In this document: positions 1 through 11,847 of the stretch, piece after piece | Numbering within the stretch: the first letter of the stretch is position 1 | Layout: every line of letters starts with the position of its first letter | Assembly: GCF_001070855.1 (NCBI RefSeq) | Contig: NZ_JVLH01000006.1 | Span: 124,001-188,000 of the forward strand | Origin: Trueperella pyogenes | Lineage (GTDB): Bacteria > Actinomycetota > Actinomycetes > Actinomycetales > Actinomycetaceae | DNA: 64,000 nt | Direction: 5' to 3' | Made by a program: the position numbers and the translations under genes | The notes under the pieces: generated by a model | What the model was told of the DNA's origin: nothing | The model's database searches: none | What the model saw: only the letters and a program-made list of their open reading frames with translations

Positions 1-300
1 CGAAGCAACCAACGAGGTCGTACCGTGACGACGGTGTTCCATGACGGCTTGCATTGCGGCCTCGGGCGTCGTTGCATTCGGGAAAGACTCCCCACCGCCT
101 CCGTGACAGTGCACATCGACAAGTCCCGGAAGGAAAGTCGAGCCAGTTGATTCCGGAAGCTCGCCAGAGAAATCAGATGCCGGGCAAATATGAGAAATAA
201 ATTGGCCTTCAACGGTGATGACGCCATCTTCAATGATGGAATCTTTCAGGACGATGCGGCCCCGCATAACTTGTGAATCCATACGAATATTTTCGCACAT
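1..300 (-). CDS. nagA: N-acetylglucosamine-6-phosphate deacetylase, N-terminal part (runs off the window)
   Basis: The first 100 residues read as an amidohydrolase-family N-terminus: a short beta-rich domain, then LPGLVDVHCHGGGG with the metal-binding HxH at His64 and His66, then a PEAAMQAVMEHRRHGTTSLV stretch typical of NagA. The family removes the acetyl group from GlcNAc-6-phosphate in the cytoplasm, feeding amino-sugar and wall recycling. The start is uncertain: ATG at 300 or the in-frame ATG at 282; neither has a clear Shine-Dalgarno. It lies 18 bases after the HTH_42 gene and may be cotranscribed with it. The catalytic Asp and the rest lie outside the window. Confidence 0.8.
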   Translation of the reverse strand, partial: MCENIRMDSQVMRGRIVLKDSIIEDGVITVEGQFISHICPASDFSGELPESTGSTFLPGLVDVHCHGGGGESFPNATTPEAAMQAVMEHRRHGTTSLVAS

Positions 301-318
301 TTTCAGCTGCGCGATCAC

Positions 319-1446
319 TTATTTGCCGCTCAAATACTCACCGATTTCTTCAGCTTCTTCCAGCAGAGATTGATCATATTCATCTCGCACCGAGTCTAGA
401 AACTTATATCCTTTGCGCGGATCCTGTACGGCAATCACCCTGCCATCTTTGATAACAATTGGTCGAAACATCCCATTCTTTGCGGGGCAAATCTCCCGCT
501 CTGCCTCCGAACTGGCCATGCTACTCCGATCGGCATATCCCACATGGATTTCATCAAAAGAAGGGCAAGAAAACAGTGCTCGAGCTTCATTTCCGCATCG
601 GCTCAACAGCGAGTCAAGATCAGCACGTTGATATCCAGATTCACCGAGAACAATAGGGCGCTCACTTCCCTTTAAACGTACTGCACGTTCCAGCGCAGCC
701 CGAGACTCACGTTTCGTTAGTGATGTCCAACGAGAAAAATCCTCGACACTGACGGGGCCGTGCCCCCAGGCATAGCGACGCGCAAGCTCCGCCAGCGCGG
801 CCTCGTGACTGCTTTCTCCCTGGGCGACTCCTTCCGCAACGGGCAAAGGCCTCGCATCACAAAAAAGGAAGGAATTCCCCCGCTTGGGACCGCCCACGAG
901 GAAGCCCTCAATATGCAACGCGAGGAAGAGATTACGACGGTCAAGGAAAGTCACCCTCTCCCCCGCTCGCAAGGCTGCCTCGCGTTGTGGGCGCGTACCC
1001 GTTCGGATCCCTTCCTCCTCCCAAGCCAGGCAAAGTTCTTCGCGGCTTCGCGGTCCCGACGAGGCAATACACGAATATGCGATCTGCGCAGCTTCTTCAA
1101 TACGCGCGCGAGTCAATCCCTCTTCCTCTAACGAGCGCATCCATGTGCGATACCGATGGCGAAGCACCTGTCGCAGCCAATGATGGTCCTTTGCGCTGGT
1201 GACATGGATTGTTCCGCGCATAGGCCACGAACGCACAAGCTCAGCAGACTCAAAAGCATCATCGATTGCGCTAACAGAAGGCTGTTTAACGCGTAGATTA
1301 ATCGCCCACGGAATCGAAGAAGGAAGTTGTGCCTGCAAAGCGAGCATATTGTCGACCGCAGCGATGGGATTATCCGCAGCCGTTTCTTCGACGAGGCCTT
1401 GGCTAATAATGCGCGCCAAGCTCAGAGTGCGTGAGGCGTGAGTCAT
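319..1446 (-). CDS. Winged-helix DNA-binding domain protein (HTH_42 family)
   Basis: 375 residues with the marks of the PF06224 HTH_42 (YcaQ/AlkX-like) family: the VDNMLALQAQLPSS segment at residues 31-44, MRGTIHVTSAKDHHWL near residue 76, and a C-terminal FDEIHVGYADRSSM...NGMFRPIVIKDGRV block. Members are built of tandem winged helices; some are DNA glycosylases for crosslinks or bulky adducts, but for this actinobacterial branch the substrate is not established. The start ATG overlaps the stop of nucS by one base (TGATG), so translation is probably coupled. Sitting behind nucS is consistent with a DNA-maintenance role, which remains an inference. Confidence 0.75.
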   Translation of the reverse strand: MTHASRTLSLARIISQGLVEETAADNPIAAVDNMLALQAQLPSSIPWAINLRVKQPSVSAIDDAFESAELVRSWPMRGTIHVTSAKDHHWLRQVLRHRYRTWMRSLEEEGLTRARIEEAAQIAYSCIASSGPRSREELCLAWEEEGIRTGTRPQREAALRAGERVTFLDRRNLFLALHIEGFLVGGPKRGNSFLFCDARPLPVAEGVAQGESSHEAALAELARRYAWGHGPVSVEDFSRWTSLTKRESRAALERAVRLKGSERPIVLGESGYQRADLDSLLSRCGNEARALFSCPSFDEIHVGYADRSSMASSEAEREICPAKNGMFRPIVIKDGRVIAVQDPRKGYKFLDSVRDEYDQSLLEEAEEIGEYLSGK

Positions 1447-2144
1447 CAGAAAAGACGGGAATCGGGATCGTCAAAACCTCGCATGGCGTCATAATCGAGA
1501 ATGAGGCAGTCAATACCGCGATCTTCGGCCAAGGTACGAGCCTGTCGCGTAATCTCTTGAGCTGCAAAAATTCCTCTAATCCCGTCCAGCAAAGGATCGC
1601 GGCCCAAAAGGGACAGATAGCGCGTTAATTGATCAACGCCGTCCATTCCTCCTCGCCTTTTAACCTCGATTGCAACGGGCAGCCCCTGCGGATCACGAAC
1701 AAGCAGGTCGACTGGACCAACAGGAGTGGGATACTCACGACGTACCAGTTCCCAGCCTTCACCCAGTACCTGCGCAACCTGCTGCGCCAAGAGTTCTTGA
1801 AGATGGGTTTCAACACCGTCTTTGACGAGTCCCGGATCGATACCAAACTCTTCAGTAACATCACTGATGATCTCGTGAATGCGAATAACCAGTCGGTCAT
1901 CGGTCTTATCAGATTGGACCTGCCAAACCTGAGTCACACCGTCCATCTCTTCTCCCTCTTCGGGGGTTTCGGTGGTGACTGTACAGGGAGCATTCATCCA
2001 ATTCAGCGGTTTATATGAACCACCATCGGAGTGGATCAGTACAGAGCCATCCGCCTTGTGCATAATCAGGCGAATTGCGCGGTCAAGGTGCGCACTGAGG
2101 CGGCCAGAGTAATCGACCGTGCATGAAGCGATAAGAACGCGCAA
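1446..2144 (-). CDS. nucS: Mismatch-specific endonuclease NucS
   Basis: 232 residues, the normal length for NucS/EndoMS. The N-terminal beta-sheet dimerisation domain ([15 protein letters not shown] start, about residues 1-110) is followed by a RecB-like nuclease domain. Visible catalytic residues are Asp146 in PVGPVDLL, Glu160 and Lys162 in VAIEVKR, and Gln172 in DQLTRY. NucS cuts both strands at mismatches and performs non-canonical mismatch repair in actinobacteria that lack MutS and MutL. The gene is downstream of atpC and a DUF2550 gene, the usual actinobacterial arrangement. Confidence 0.93.
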   Translation of the reverse strand: MRVLIASCTVDYSGRLSAHLDRAIRLIMHKADGSVLIHSDGGSYKPLNWMNAPCTVTTETPEEGEEMDGVTQVWQVQSDKTDDRLVIRIHEIISDVTEEFGIDPGLVKDGVETHLQELLAQQVAQVLGEGWELVRREYPTPVGPVDLLVRDPQGLPVAIEVKRRGGMDGVDQLTRYLSLLGRDPLLDGIRGIFAAQEITRQARTLAEDRGIDCLILDYDAMRGFDDPDSRLF

Positions 2145-2185
2145 AAGCTTACCTTTCGGGAACTGGCGGTGTCGTGGGAATAAAA

Positions 2186-2593
2186 CTAGAGCGTTGAGCC
2201 ATGTTCGATAGCGGGAGGTTCAGATTCTCCCCACGACACGAGCCCGTTATAGGTCAGTGGTTCAACTGCGATATCCAGAAAAACATCCCCTGATGTCAAA
2301 CGGACCTCAACCATTGATCCATCGGTTGAGCGTTGCAGGGGAAGGGAGACTTCGAGTCCATGTCGAGGAAGGACGACATGCGGTTTCAATGACGGGGCTA
2401 CCAAGCGATACCAACACAGACGGTCCCCCTGATACTGACCGATTCCTGACATCCATCCGGAATGCGAATCAAGTCGCGCCCACGCCCGAAAAGCACCATC
2501 TTGTTGATCGAGATGACGCGCGCGCAGATTAAGAAGCAGCCAGACGACAAAAAGGGCAAGGAGGAGCATCACGATAATGTTCAGCACAACCAT
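2186..2593 (-). CDS. DUF2550 family membrane-anchored protein
   Basis: 135 residues. A single N-terminal hydrophobic segment (about residues 3-24) is followed by an Arg-rich turn ([15 protein letters not shown]) and a small soluble beta-rich domain, so the bulk is probably cytoplasmic behind a signal anchor. Sequence and position directly downstream of atpC match the actinobacterial DUF2550 family, whose function is unknown. A strong AGGAGG precedes the ATG, just after the ATP synthase terminator hairpin, so it may be read at a reduced level from the atp operon. Confidence 0.75.
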   Translation of the reverse strand: MVVLNIIVMLLLALFVVWLLLNLRARHLDQQDGAFRAWARLDSHSGWMSGIGQYQGDRLCWYRLVAPSLKPHVVLPRHGLEVSLPLQRSTDGSMVEVRLTSGDVFLDIAVEPLTYNGLVSWGESEPPAIEHGSTL

Positions 2594-2612
2594 GAAAACC
2601 TCCTAAAGAAAA

Positions 2613-2650
2613 TGAGGGTGTGCGGACAGTTTAAGCCCGCACACCGCTCA
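2613..2650 (-). terminator. Hairpin terminator after atpC
   Basis: Inverted repeat GGTGTGCGG/CCGCACACC (2617-2625 with 2637-2645), extended by TGAG/CTCA with a one-base bulge. On the minus strand it is followed by CATTTTCTTT. It starts just behind the atpC stop and probably ends most ATP synthase transcripts. Confidence 0.6.
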
Positions 2651-2651
2651 C

Positions 2652-2918
2652 TCACATCTGGGAGGCGTGTTCCACGACAATCGTAATAAAGTCGGAATCT
2701 ACCGAAGCCAAACCTTCATCGATTTCGAAGTCGACAGCTCCTTGCTCAGTCGTAATGCTCACACGTCCTGGAACAAGACCCGCAAGAACCGGCTGTCGTC
2801 CCGGAAGCACACCGATGGAGCCATCCATTGCCGGAAAGCTGACCTGAGATGCACTTCCGTGCCAAAGCCTGCCTTCGTGTGAAACGATCTCGACCTGCAA
2901 CTTATCGGTGGCAGGCAC
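2652..2918 (-). CDS. atpC: F1 ATP synthase epsilon subunit, short form
   Basis: 88 residues with the GTG at 2918, which nearly abuts the atpD stop at 2920. The protein is the N-terminal beta-sandwich of epsilon (KLQVEIVSHEG..., GSIGVLPGRQPVLAGL, FEIDEGLASV) and ends at VVEHASQM. The C-terminal helical hairpin found in 120-140-residue homologues is missing. That hairpin inhibits ATP hydrolysis in several bacteria, so control of hydrolysis must differ here (inference). Upstream in-frame sequence is atpD coding DNA in another frame, so a longer start is unlikely. Confidence 0.9.
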   Translation of the reverse strand: MPATDKLQVEIVSHEGRLWHGSASQVSFPAMDGSIGVLPGRQPVLAGLVPGRVSITTEQGAVDFEIDEGLASVDSDFITIVVEHASQM

Positions 2919-2919
2919 G

Positions 2920-5324
<2,405 letters not shown>

Positions 5325-5326
5325 AC

Positions 5327-6967
5327 TCAGGCCTCAGACACTACCGGGCGCGAACGAACGATTTCTTCCTGAGAACGCTCGGCCTGCACCTCAGCGTCAT
5401 CAAGCGAGACCGGTGATGCCTTCGCACTCACCCATTGGCCATGGAAGGTCTCAACTGCAGCGCGCAAGGCTTCTTCGGTTTCCTTCGAGAGCTCACCGGT
5501 TGCGGCGATCTCATCGAGCACTGTGGAGTTTGCTCGCAAGTAGTCCAGCAGGCCGCTTTCAAAGGAAAGGACTTCGCTGACCTCGAGGTCGTCGAGGTAG
5601 CCATTTGTGCCGGCCCAGATCGACGCAACCTGGTCTTGGACGACATAGGGCGAGTTTTGCGGCTGCTTGAGAAGCTCCATAAGACGTTCACCGCGCGTAA
5701 GCTGACGACGTGTTGCAGCATCAAGGTCAGAAGCAAACATCGCGAAGGCCGCCATCGAACGGTACTGAGCAAGCGTGAGCTTCAAGGTACCGGCAACCTT
5801 CTTCATCGCCTTAATCTGCGCTGCACCACCGACACGAGACACCGAAATACCGACATCAACAGCCGGGCGCTGGTTCGAGTTGAAGAGGTCAGACTGAAGG
5901 AAGATCTGACCATCGGTAATCGAAATAACGTTGGTCGGAATGTATGCAGAAACGTCATTTGCCTTGGTTTCGATAATCGGCAGACCGGTCATCGATCCCC
6001 CACCGAGCTCGTCGGAGAGCTTCGCACAGCGTTCCAGCAAGCGAGAGTGCAAGTAGAAAACGTCACCGGGGTACGCTTCACGCCCCGGCGGGCGGCGCAG
6101 AAGAAGCGAAACTGCACGGTAGGCCTCGGCCTGCTTAGAAAGGTCATCGAAAACGATGAGGACGTGCTTGCCCTGGTACATCCAGTGCTGACCAATTGCG
6201 CTACCCGTGTAGGGAGCCATGTACTTGTAGCCCGCGGGATCCGAGGCAGGAGAAGCAACGATCGTCGTGTACTCCATTGCTCCGGCGTCCTCTAGAGTCG
6301 AGCGAACCGAAGCGATCGTCGACCCCTTCTGACCGATGGCGACATAGATGCATCGAACCTGCTTGTTAACATCGCCGGAAAGCCAGTTGTCACGCTGGTT
6401 AATGATCGTATCCAAAGCGATTGCAGTCTTACCGGTTTGACGGTCACCAATGATGAGCTGACGCTGACCACGACCAATCGGGATCATCGAGTCGATCGCC
6501 TTCAGGCCGGTCTGCAGCGGCTCGTGAACCGACTTACGCATCATGACGCCAGGAGCCTGAAGTTCCAGCGCTCGTCGACCTTCCAGGTCGGTGATATCAC
6601 CGAGGCCATCGATGGGGCGGCCCAGCGGGTCAACGGTACGACCGAGGTAGCCATCGCCAACGGGCACTGAGAGCACTTCACCGGTGCGGTAAACGGGCTG
6701 TCCTTCTTCAATGGAGGAGAAATCTCCAAGGACAACGGTACCGATTTCACGTTGTTCAAGGTTCATGGCAAGCCCCAGCGTCCCATCCTCGAAACGCAGG
6801 AGTTCGTTTGCCATAGTTCCGGGAAGCCCTTCAACGTGGGCAATACCGTCGGCAGTTTCGGTAACATGACCGACTTCATCGGTCGCAACCTGTGCAGGTT
6901 GATACGATTCCACGAAAGAGTCGAGCGCCGCCCGTACTTCCTCGGGGCTAATGGACAGATCAGCCAT
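5327..6967 (-). CDS. atpA: F1 ATP synthase alpha subunit
   Basis: 546 residues. Alpha-specific marks are [13 protein letters not shown] (P-loop with Gln), the [10 protein letters not shown] block, and the signature [17 protein letters not shown]. Alpha holds the non-catalytic nucleotide sites. The C-terminus carries a longer acidic tail ([21 protein letters not shown] region) than the E. coli protein. GGAATGCTCA precedes the ATG. Located between atpH and atpG in the standard order. Confidence 0.97.
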   Translation of the reverse strand: MADLSISPEEVRAALDSFVESYQPAQVATDEVGHVTETADGIAHVEGLPGTMANELLRFEDGTLGLAMNLEQREIGTVVLGDFSSIEEGQPVYRTGEVLSVPVGDGYLGRTVDPLGRPIDGLGDITDLEGRRALELQAPGVMMRKSVHEPLQTGLKAIDSMIPIGRGQRQLIIGDRQTGKTAIALDTIINQRDNWLSGDVNKQVRCIYVAIGQKGSTIASVRSTLEDAGAMEYTTIVASPASDPAGYKYMAPYTGSAIGQHWMYQGKHVLIVFDDLSKQAEAYRAVSLLLRRPPGREAYPGDVFYLHSRLLERCAKLSDELGGGSMTGLPIIETKANDVSAYIPTNVISITDGQIFLQSDLFNSNQRPAVDVGISVSRVGGAAQIKAMKKVAGTLKLTLAQYRSMAAFAMFASDLDAATRRQLTRGERLMELLKQPQNSPYVVQDQVASIWAGTNGYLDDLEVSEVLSFESGLLDYLRANSTVLDEIAATGELSKETEEALRAAVETFHGQWVSAKASPVSLDDAEVQAERSQEEIVRSRPVVSEA

Positions 6968-7005
6968 TGAGCATTCCTTCTATCTATTCCTCAGACACAT
7001 CGGGC

Positions 7006-7794
7006 TTAACCGACGATCGAACGTTTTAGAGCACCAACTCGCGTGGCCAGTGATGCATCGACTCGCTCCGTCCCCATTCGGATGACGAGGCCGCCGAGCA
7101 GTTCAGGGCGCAGCGTGTAGGTTGCCGAAACGGGGCTTGCCAGCTTGGTCTCAAGAATCTTCTCGAGACGCATCTTCTGGTCGTCGCTCAGCTCGTGTGC
7201 CGACTCAACGAATACGAAGCGTCGACCGGAGAGGTTCGCCGCGCGAACAGCCAATTCCCGCAGCTTTCCCAAGAGGTGGCCATGCGAGGTCCGTCCCACG
7301 CATCGGCGCAAAAGACGCAGACTCGGCTGGCCAAGAACACTCTGGAACACCGTCTGGGCAAGATCTGCGCGTCCCTTCGGAGAAAGGGCAGACAGGTCAG
7401 AGAGTTCATTTCTGAGATCGCGATGTGACTGAAGGAAAACAGAAACCGCAACAAGCTGAGCTTCTGTTTCTTCCAATACCCCATCAAATTGCGCGCTGAG
7501 CAGCACTGCATCGCAGCCTGTTTCTTCGACAGCGTGCACGATGTCACGCGGACGGGACCAGTGACCCGCTACCAGGTCATGCAGACACTGAATCGAGACA
7601 GCAGATACAACCGGAGCGAAAAGACGATCAACAAGAGCGTCTCTATCACTCTGTTCACGCGAGGGGTCAGTGAGTGCACGTTGGACGGAAGAATTCGTGC
7701 GCAAAAAATCTGCGACGCCGAAAAGATCTTCCGCTACCTTCATACGCTCATCGCCCGCCTGCGCAAGACGTTCGCGTAACAACTCAGGAGTCAT
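7006..7794 (-). CDS. atpH: F1Fo ATP synthase delta subunit
   Basis: 262 residues, longer than the about 175 residues of E. coli delta but usual for actinobacteria. The C-terminal block with SATYTLRPELLGGLVIRMGTE is the conserved OSCP/delta signature. Delta joins the top of F1 to the peripheral b stalk. Its ATG overlaps the atpF stop by one base (TGATG), which suggests coupled synthesis of the two stalk subunits. Confidence 0.93.
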   Translation of the reverse strand: MTPELLRERLAQAGDERMKVAEDLFGVADFLRTNSSVQRALTDPSREQSDRDALVDRLFAPVVSAVSIQCLHDLVAGHWSRPRDIVHAVEETGCDAVLLSAQFDGVLEETEAQLVAVSVFLQSHRDLRNELSDLSALSPKGRADLAQTVFQSVLGQPSLRLLRRCVGRTSHGHLLGKLRELAVRAANLSGRRFVFVESAHELSDDQKMRLEKILETKLASPVSATYTLRPELLGGLVIRMGTERVDASLATRVGALKRSIVG

Positions 7795-8356
7795 CAGTTC
7801 GCACCACCAACGGGAACTTCTTCAGCCTCGAGTTCATCCAAGAAGCGATCCACAACGCGAGCAGTGAGATCAGTATTCTCCAGATGCTCACCCACAAGCT
7901 TCTCTGCGAGCTCGCTAGCAAGCAAACCAACATCGCTACGCAGGCTAATCTGCGCGGCCTGCCGCTCGGCAAGGATCTGACGCTGAGCGGCATCTTGCAC
8001 GCGCTGTGCCTCTACCTGCGCATCAAGACGTGCCTGTGCGACGATCTGCTGGGCCTGAGCACGTGCATCTTCACGGATCTGGTGAGCCTCAGCCTGAGCA
8101 TCACGAAGCATCTCGTCTTTCTTACGCGAAGCAAGAGAGAGATCTTCGCGAGCCTTCTCAGCGTTATCGAGGCCTTCCTGAATGGCGTCGCGTCGCTGGT
8201 CGATCATTGAGTAGATCCGCGGCAACGCGTACAAACCGACGACCAAGAGGATGACCAGAAGAATCAGCGCTGACCAGAAAATCTCATAGAGAGGCGGCAG
8301 AACAACGCCAATTCCTCCGACCGATCCCTCGGACATAGGAACAAGCTGTGCGAACA

Positions 8357-8357
<1 letters not shown>
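7794..8357 (-). CDS. atpF: Fo ATP synthase b subunit (peripheral stalk)
   Basis: 187 residues: one membrane helix (about residues 23-45, EIFWSALILLVILLVVGLYA) followed by a long charged, Ala/Gln/Glu-rich coiled coil to the C-terminus, as expected for the b stator. A second possible start is ATG at 8336 (MSEGSVGG...). The first ATG overlaps the atpE stop (TGATG). Confidence 0.95.
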
Positions 8358-8608
<251 letters not shown>

Positions 8609-9505
8609 TTAGTGTTCTTCGACTGAAAGCTTGATGTAGACCGCTGTCAGCATGGCGAAAATGTACGCCTGCAAGACAGCTACGAAAATTTCGAAGAGCG
8701 TCGCCGCAACCGCGCCAGCTCCGGTTAAGAGGGCACCAGTCTGTTTCATACCGGCAGCGATGAGTAGATTCGACGTTCCAAAATAGGTCAGTGCAAGAAG
8801 CAGATGCCCTGAAATCATGTTGCACAGAAGACGAATAGCCAAGGTTGCGGGACGAACAATGAAAGTCGAGAAGAACTCGATGGGGGTAATGAGGAAGTAG
8901 ATCGGCCAGGGCAATCCCTTGGGGAAAAGCTGCGACTTGAAGAAATGGAAGAAACCGTACTGTTTAATTCCGGCACCCACGAATGAAACGTAGGCGATGA
9001 CAGCGAAAACAATCGGTACAGCCATCACAGAGGAAGCTGCGATATTCATCCCGGGGATAATTCCCTGAATATTCATAAAAAGAACGCCGAAGAAAACAAC
9101 ACCGATAAAGGCAGCCCAACGACGGCCTCGGCCTTCACCCAGCATCGCGACGGAAATACCATTGCGAACAAACTCGGCTGCCATTTCGAGGAGGACCTGT
9201 CCCCGCCCCGGCATGAGCTTGACGCTGCGCGCACCGAGCCAGAAAACCAAGCACAGTGTAATTCCAGCGACCACACGCACCAGTGTCAGCCGGTTGAATT
9301 GGAAGAGCGTGCCCTCACCAAAAAATGCATCGGGGAAGAAATCATGGATACCGGGAGCGTGGGGCGCCTGTGTAACAGCGGGAATACAGGTTGCGGCAGC
9401 AATCAGCGCGACAATACCGATGAGAACCTTGTACCACAAAGGCATAGCGTAGCTGCGCTGTGCGGTCTTCTCTTCGCCGAGAACTGTCGATTCCACGTGC
9501 TCCAC
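8609..9505 (-). CDS. atpB: Fo ATP synthase a subunit
   Basis: 298 residues, polytopic. The essential stator Arg lies in LAIRLLCNMISGH, the usual motif of helix 5, and the last helix ends with LQAYIFAMLTAVYIKL. Subunit a provides the two half channels that carry protons to and from the c ring. First gene of the structural atp set, 62 bases after the AtpI-like gene. Confidence 0.95.
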   Translation of the reverse strand: MEHVESTVLGEEKTAQRSYAMPLWYKVLIGIVALIAAATCIPAVTQAPHAPGIHDFFPDAFFGEGTLFQFNRLTLVRVVAGITLCLVFWLGARSVKLMPGRGQVLLEMAAEFVRNGISVAMLGEGRGRRWAAFIGVVFFGVLFMNIQGIIPGMNIAASSVMAVPIVFAVIAYVSFVGAGIKQYGFFHFFKSQLFPKGLPWPIYFLITPIEFFSTFIVRPATLAIRLLCNMISGHLLLALTYFGTSNLLIAAGMKQTGALLTGAGAVAATLFEIFVAVLQAYIFAMLTAVYIKLSVEEH

Positions 9506-9567
9506 TTCCTCACTAGGGCCAACCCGACCCAGTGTAACCCAGCTAACCAGAGATCAAGAACTTATCC

Positions 9568-10029
9568 CTAGGAATTTTGTTCCTCCGTCAACGACGACGA
9601 AAAATCGGCATCTACGATCACTGGCTCTTCCTCAACCGGAACCTCACGAATTATGCGTGATAAAGCGATCCCAAGACCACCAAAAACCACAAAGTGCTCA
9701 CAAATCAGAACAAGTCCGGTGACAATCGCAGATGCCCCCAAGGCTTTGCTCAGGAACAATCCACCGATCAAGATGGCAAATGTTCCGAACATATGGACCC
9801 ATATCCACATCGGTCGGGTAGTTGCATCACTACGAATCATGGCACCGAGGCACAGATGCGTAACAGCACCCAATGCCAACATAAGTACAGGAAGAAGCAA
9901 GCTACGCAGGCTGTATCCGACCCATGCCTGCCATACACCGACAATCAGGGCACCAGCAGCAATGGCACCCCAGAGGCGGCGCATGAGCAGCTGAATATCC
10001 TTCTGATGCACCTGCAAAGAATCACTCAT
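9568..10029 (-). CDS. AtpI-like small membrane protein upstream of atpB
   Basis: 153 residues with about four hydrophobic segments (near residues 20-45, 48-65, 75-97 and 105-125) and an acidic tail. Position between wecA and atpB is that of the AtpI/i-subunit gene in actinobacteria, which assists assembly of the c ring or magnesium supply in other bacteria. Sequence similarity is too weak by eye to assign it firmly. The ATG overlaps the wecA stop (ATGA). Confidence 0.6.
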   Translation of the reverse strand: MSDSLQVHQKDIQLLMRRLWGAIAAGALIVGVWQAWVGYSLRSLLLPVLMLALGAVTHLCLGAMIRSDATTRPMWIWVHMFGTFAILIGGLFLSKALGASAIVTGLVLICEHFVVFGGLGIALSRIIREVPVEEEPVIVDADFSSSLTEEQNS

Positions 10030-11177
10030 GCATTTTCCTTGGGGCTTTCGGGAGCGGTAGCTTCAATGTGGTCATGATGCGCACGCCGACGTGCGCGCGT
10101 AAAAGCGGGGAATTCTGAAGCGGTGAGCCAGATGCCCAAGGCAAGTGCCGGAAGTGCACACAGCGCAACACGTTTCCAGTCATGGACAAGAATGGCGACC
10201 GGAGGAAAAGCCACTAGCGCTGTCCACATCCACAAGATTGCGACAACACCTCGGTGCGAGTGTCCCCTAGCAAGCAGACGGTCGTGGAAGTGCGAGCGAT
10301 CCGCATGGAAGGGACTCTTCCCCCTCAGCATTCGTCGAATCGTAGTGACGACAAGATCTCCAATGGGTACGCAGATGACCGAAATAGGAAGCAATAGCGG
10401 GAGGAAGGAAACCAACAGCTGCTGTCCACCTAAAACAGAGGGGTCAACCTGCCCCGTAACGATGATTCCCGCAGCGGCTAGAACCAAGCCCATTGTCTCG
10501 GAGCCTCCACCCATCATGATTGAAGATGGGTGGAAGTTGAACCACAAAAAGCCCAAGCAGACTCCGACCAAGGTAATGACCGCCAAAGATGCAGTCGTTG
10601 CGTATGAAGCTGCCCCCATGATCCGCGTGAGCACGTAGGAGTAGACGAAGAATGCCGCAGCTCCAATACCGACGACACCAGCGGCCAGACCATCCAGACC
10701 GTCAATGAAGTTGACCGCATTCATGATTCCGACGATGAGGAAAACAGTAAGCATCAAGGACAGGCGTGAGGAGCCAATGGTGACACCAAAAATTGGGAAA
10801 CTTACCAATTGCACGCCATTGAAAGCCATCGAACCGGCGATCAGAATCTGTCCGGAAAGTTTCGTCAGCCAGTCCAATTCCACGACGTCATCAACAACGC
10901 CGAGAATGCACATCGCGAGCGCTCCCACGACAACAGCCCAGGCGGCATTCGTTTCAAAGAGGGGCGCCATATAGGGAATCCGTGCACTGATGAGCATCGT
11001 GATCACCAGAGCAATGGTGATCGCGATTCCCCCAAGTCGAGGAATCGGAGTGGATTGGATATCTCTGCTGCGCAGCTTTGGGACAATTCCCCAACGCAGG
11101 CATGCCCAGCGGACCAGCGGTGTCAGCAGCACGGTGAGTGCGCCAGCCACAACCATCAGCAGGACATAAACCTTCAC
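10026..11177 (-). CDS. wecA: Undecaprenyl-phosphate N-acetylaminosugar-1-phosphate transferase (MraY/WecA family)
   Basis: 383 residues with about ten to eleven membrane helices. Family marks: STPIPRLGGIAI near the N-terminus, NFIDGLDGLAAG (Mg2+-binding Asp cluster), and SHFHDRLLARGHSHR, the His-containing cytoplasmic loop. The enzyme transfers an N-acetylaminosugar phosphate to undecaprenyl phosphate, the first step for wall-linked glycopolymers. This gene sits beside atp in many actinobacteria. Which sugar it uses cannot be told from the sequence. Confidence 0.87.
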   Translation of the reverse strand: MKVYVLLMVVAGALTVLLTPLVRWACLRWGIVPKLRSRDIQSTPIPRLGGIAITIALVITMLISARIPYMAPLFETNAAWAVVVGALAMCILGVVDDVVELDWLTKLSGQILIAGSMAFNGVQLVSFPIFGVTIGSSRLSLMLTVFLIVGIMNAVNFIDGLDGLAAGVVGIGAAAFFVYSYVLTRIMGAASYATTASLAVITLVGVCLGFLWFNFHPSSIMMGGGSETMGLVLAAAGIIVTGQVDPSVLGGQQLLVSFLPLLLPISVICVPIGDLVVTTIRRMLRGKSPFHADRSHFHDRLLARGHSHRGVVAILWMWTALVAFPPVAILVHDWKRVALCALPALALGIWLTASEFPAFTRARRRAHHDHIEATAPESPKENA

Positions 11178-11196
11178 GGCGTCGATGTCTCCTCCC

Positions 11197-11841
11197 TCAG
11201 CGAGCTAGGGGCTGATAGTCCAGCACCCTGGCGATATCTTCTACGCTCAGTGCTCCTTCGCGAAGTACGCGAGCCTGACCGTGTGCACAATCGATAATTG
11301 TGGACGGTTGTGCGCTCTGGGTCGGCCCCGAATTCACGTAGTAGTCTACCGTGCCACGGAAGTATCCGAGCGCTTCATCAATATTTGTCGCAGGAGGCTG
11401 TCCCGTTAGGTTGGCCGAGGTCACTGCCATCGGCCCCACGGCCTCGAGCAGCTCACACACTTGCGCATGATTGGGCATGCGAAGCGCGACGGTACCGTGA
11501 GTTTTTCCAAGGTCCCAGTTCACGCTGGGGTTTGCACGCACAATCAAGGTCAGCGCACCCGGCCAAAAGGCTTTCATCAGCCCTATGGCATCGTTATCAA
11601 GGTCAATAGAGACTCTCCGCGCTTGCTCAACAGAGGCGACTAGGACGGGAGGCGGCATTGTCTCTCCGCGGCCTTTCGCAGCAAGAAGACGACGAACACC
11701 CTGGTGATCGTCGGCGGATACGCCGATTCCATAAACGGTATCAGTTGGCAGGACCACCAACGCTCCCTGACCGATCTGTCTTTTAAGGAGGTCAAGCTCG
11801 TCCTTTTCCCAACCATGAACGCACTCAAAAATATGTTCCAC
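11197..11841 (-). CDS. tsaC: L-threonylcarbamoyladenylate synthase (Sua5/YrdC family)
   Basis: 214 residues. The YrdC fold signatures are VLPTDTVYGIGVSADD (residues 31-46), the KGRGETMPPPVLV binding loop, and MAVTSANLTGQPPATN. The enzyme makes threonylcarbamoyl-AMP for t6A37 modification of ANN-decoding tRNAs. It lies between prmC (6-base gap) and wecA, the conserved actinobacterial order prfA-prmC-tsaC-wecA. It lacks the extra C-terminal Sua5 domain of the long form. Confidence 0.9.
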   Translation of the reverse strand: MEHIFECVHGWEKDELDLLKRQIGQGALVVLPTDTVYGIGVSADDHQGVRRLLAAKGRGETMPPPVLVASVEQARRVSIDLDNDAIGLMKAFWPGALTLIVRANPSVNWDLGKTHGTVALRMPNHAQVCELLEAVGPMAVTSANLTGQPPATNIDEALGYFRGTVDYYVNSGPTQSAQPSTIIDCAHGQARVLREGALSVEDIARVLDYQPLAR

Positions 11842-11847
11842 TGTGAA

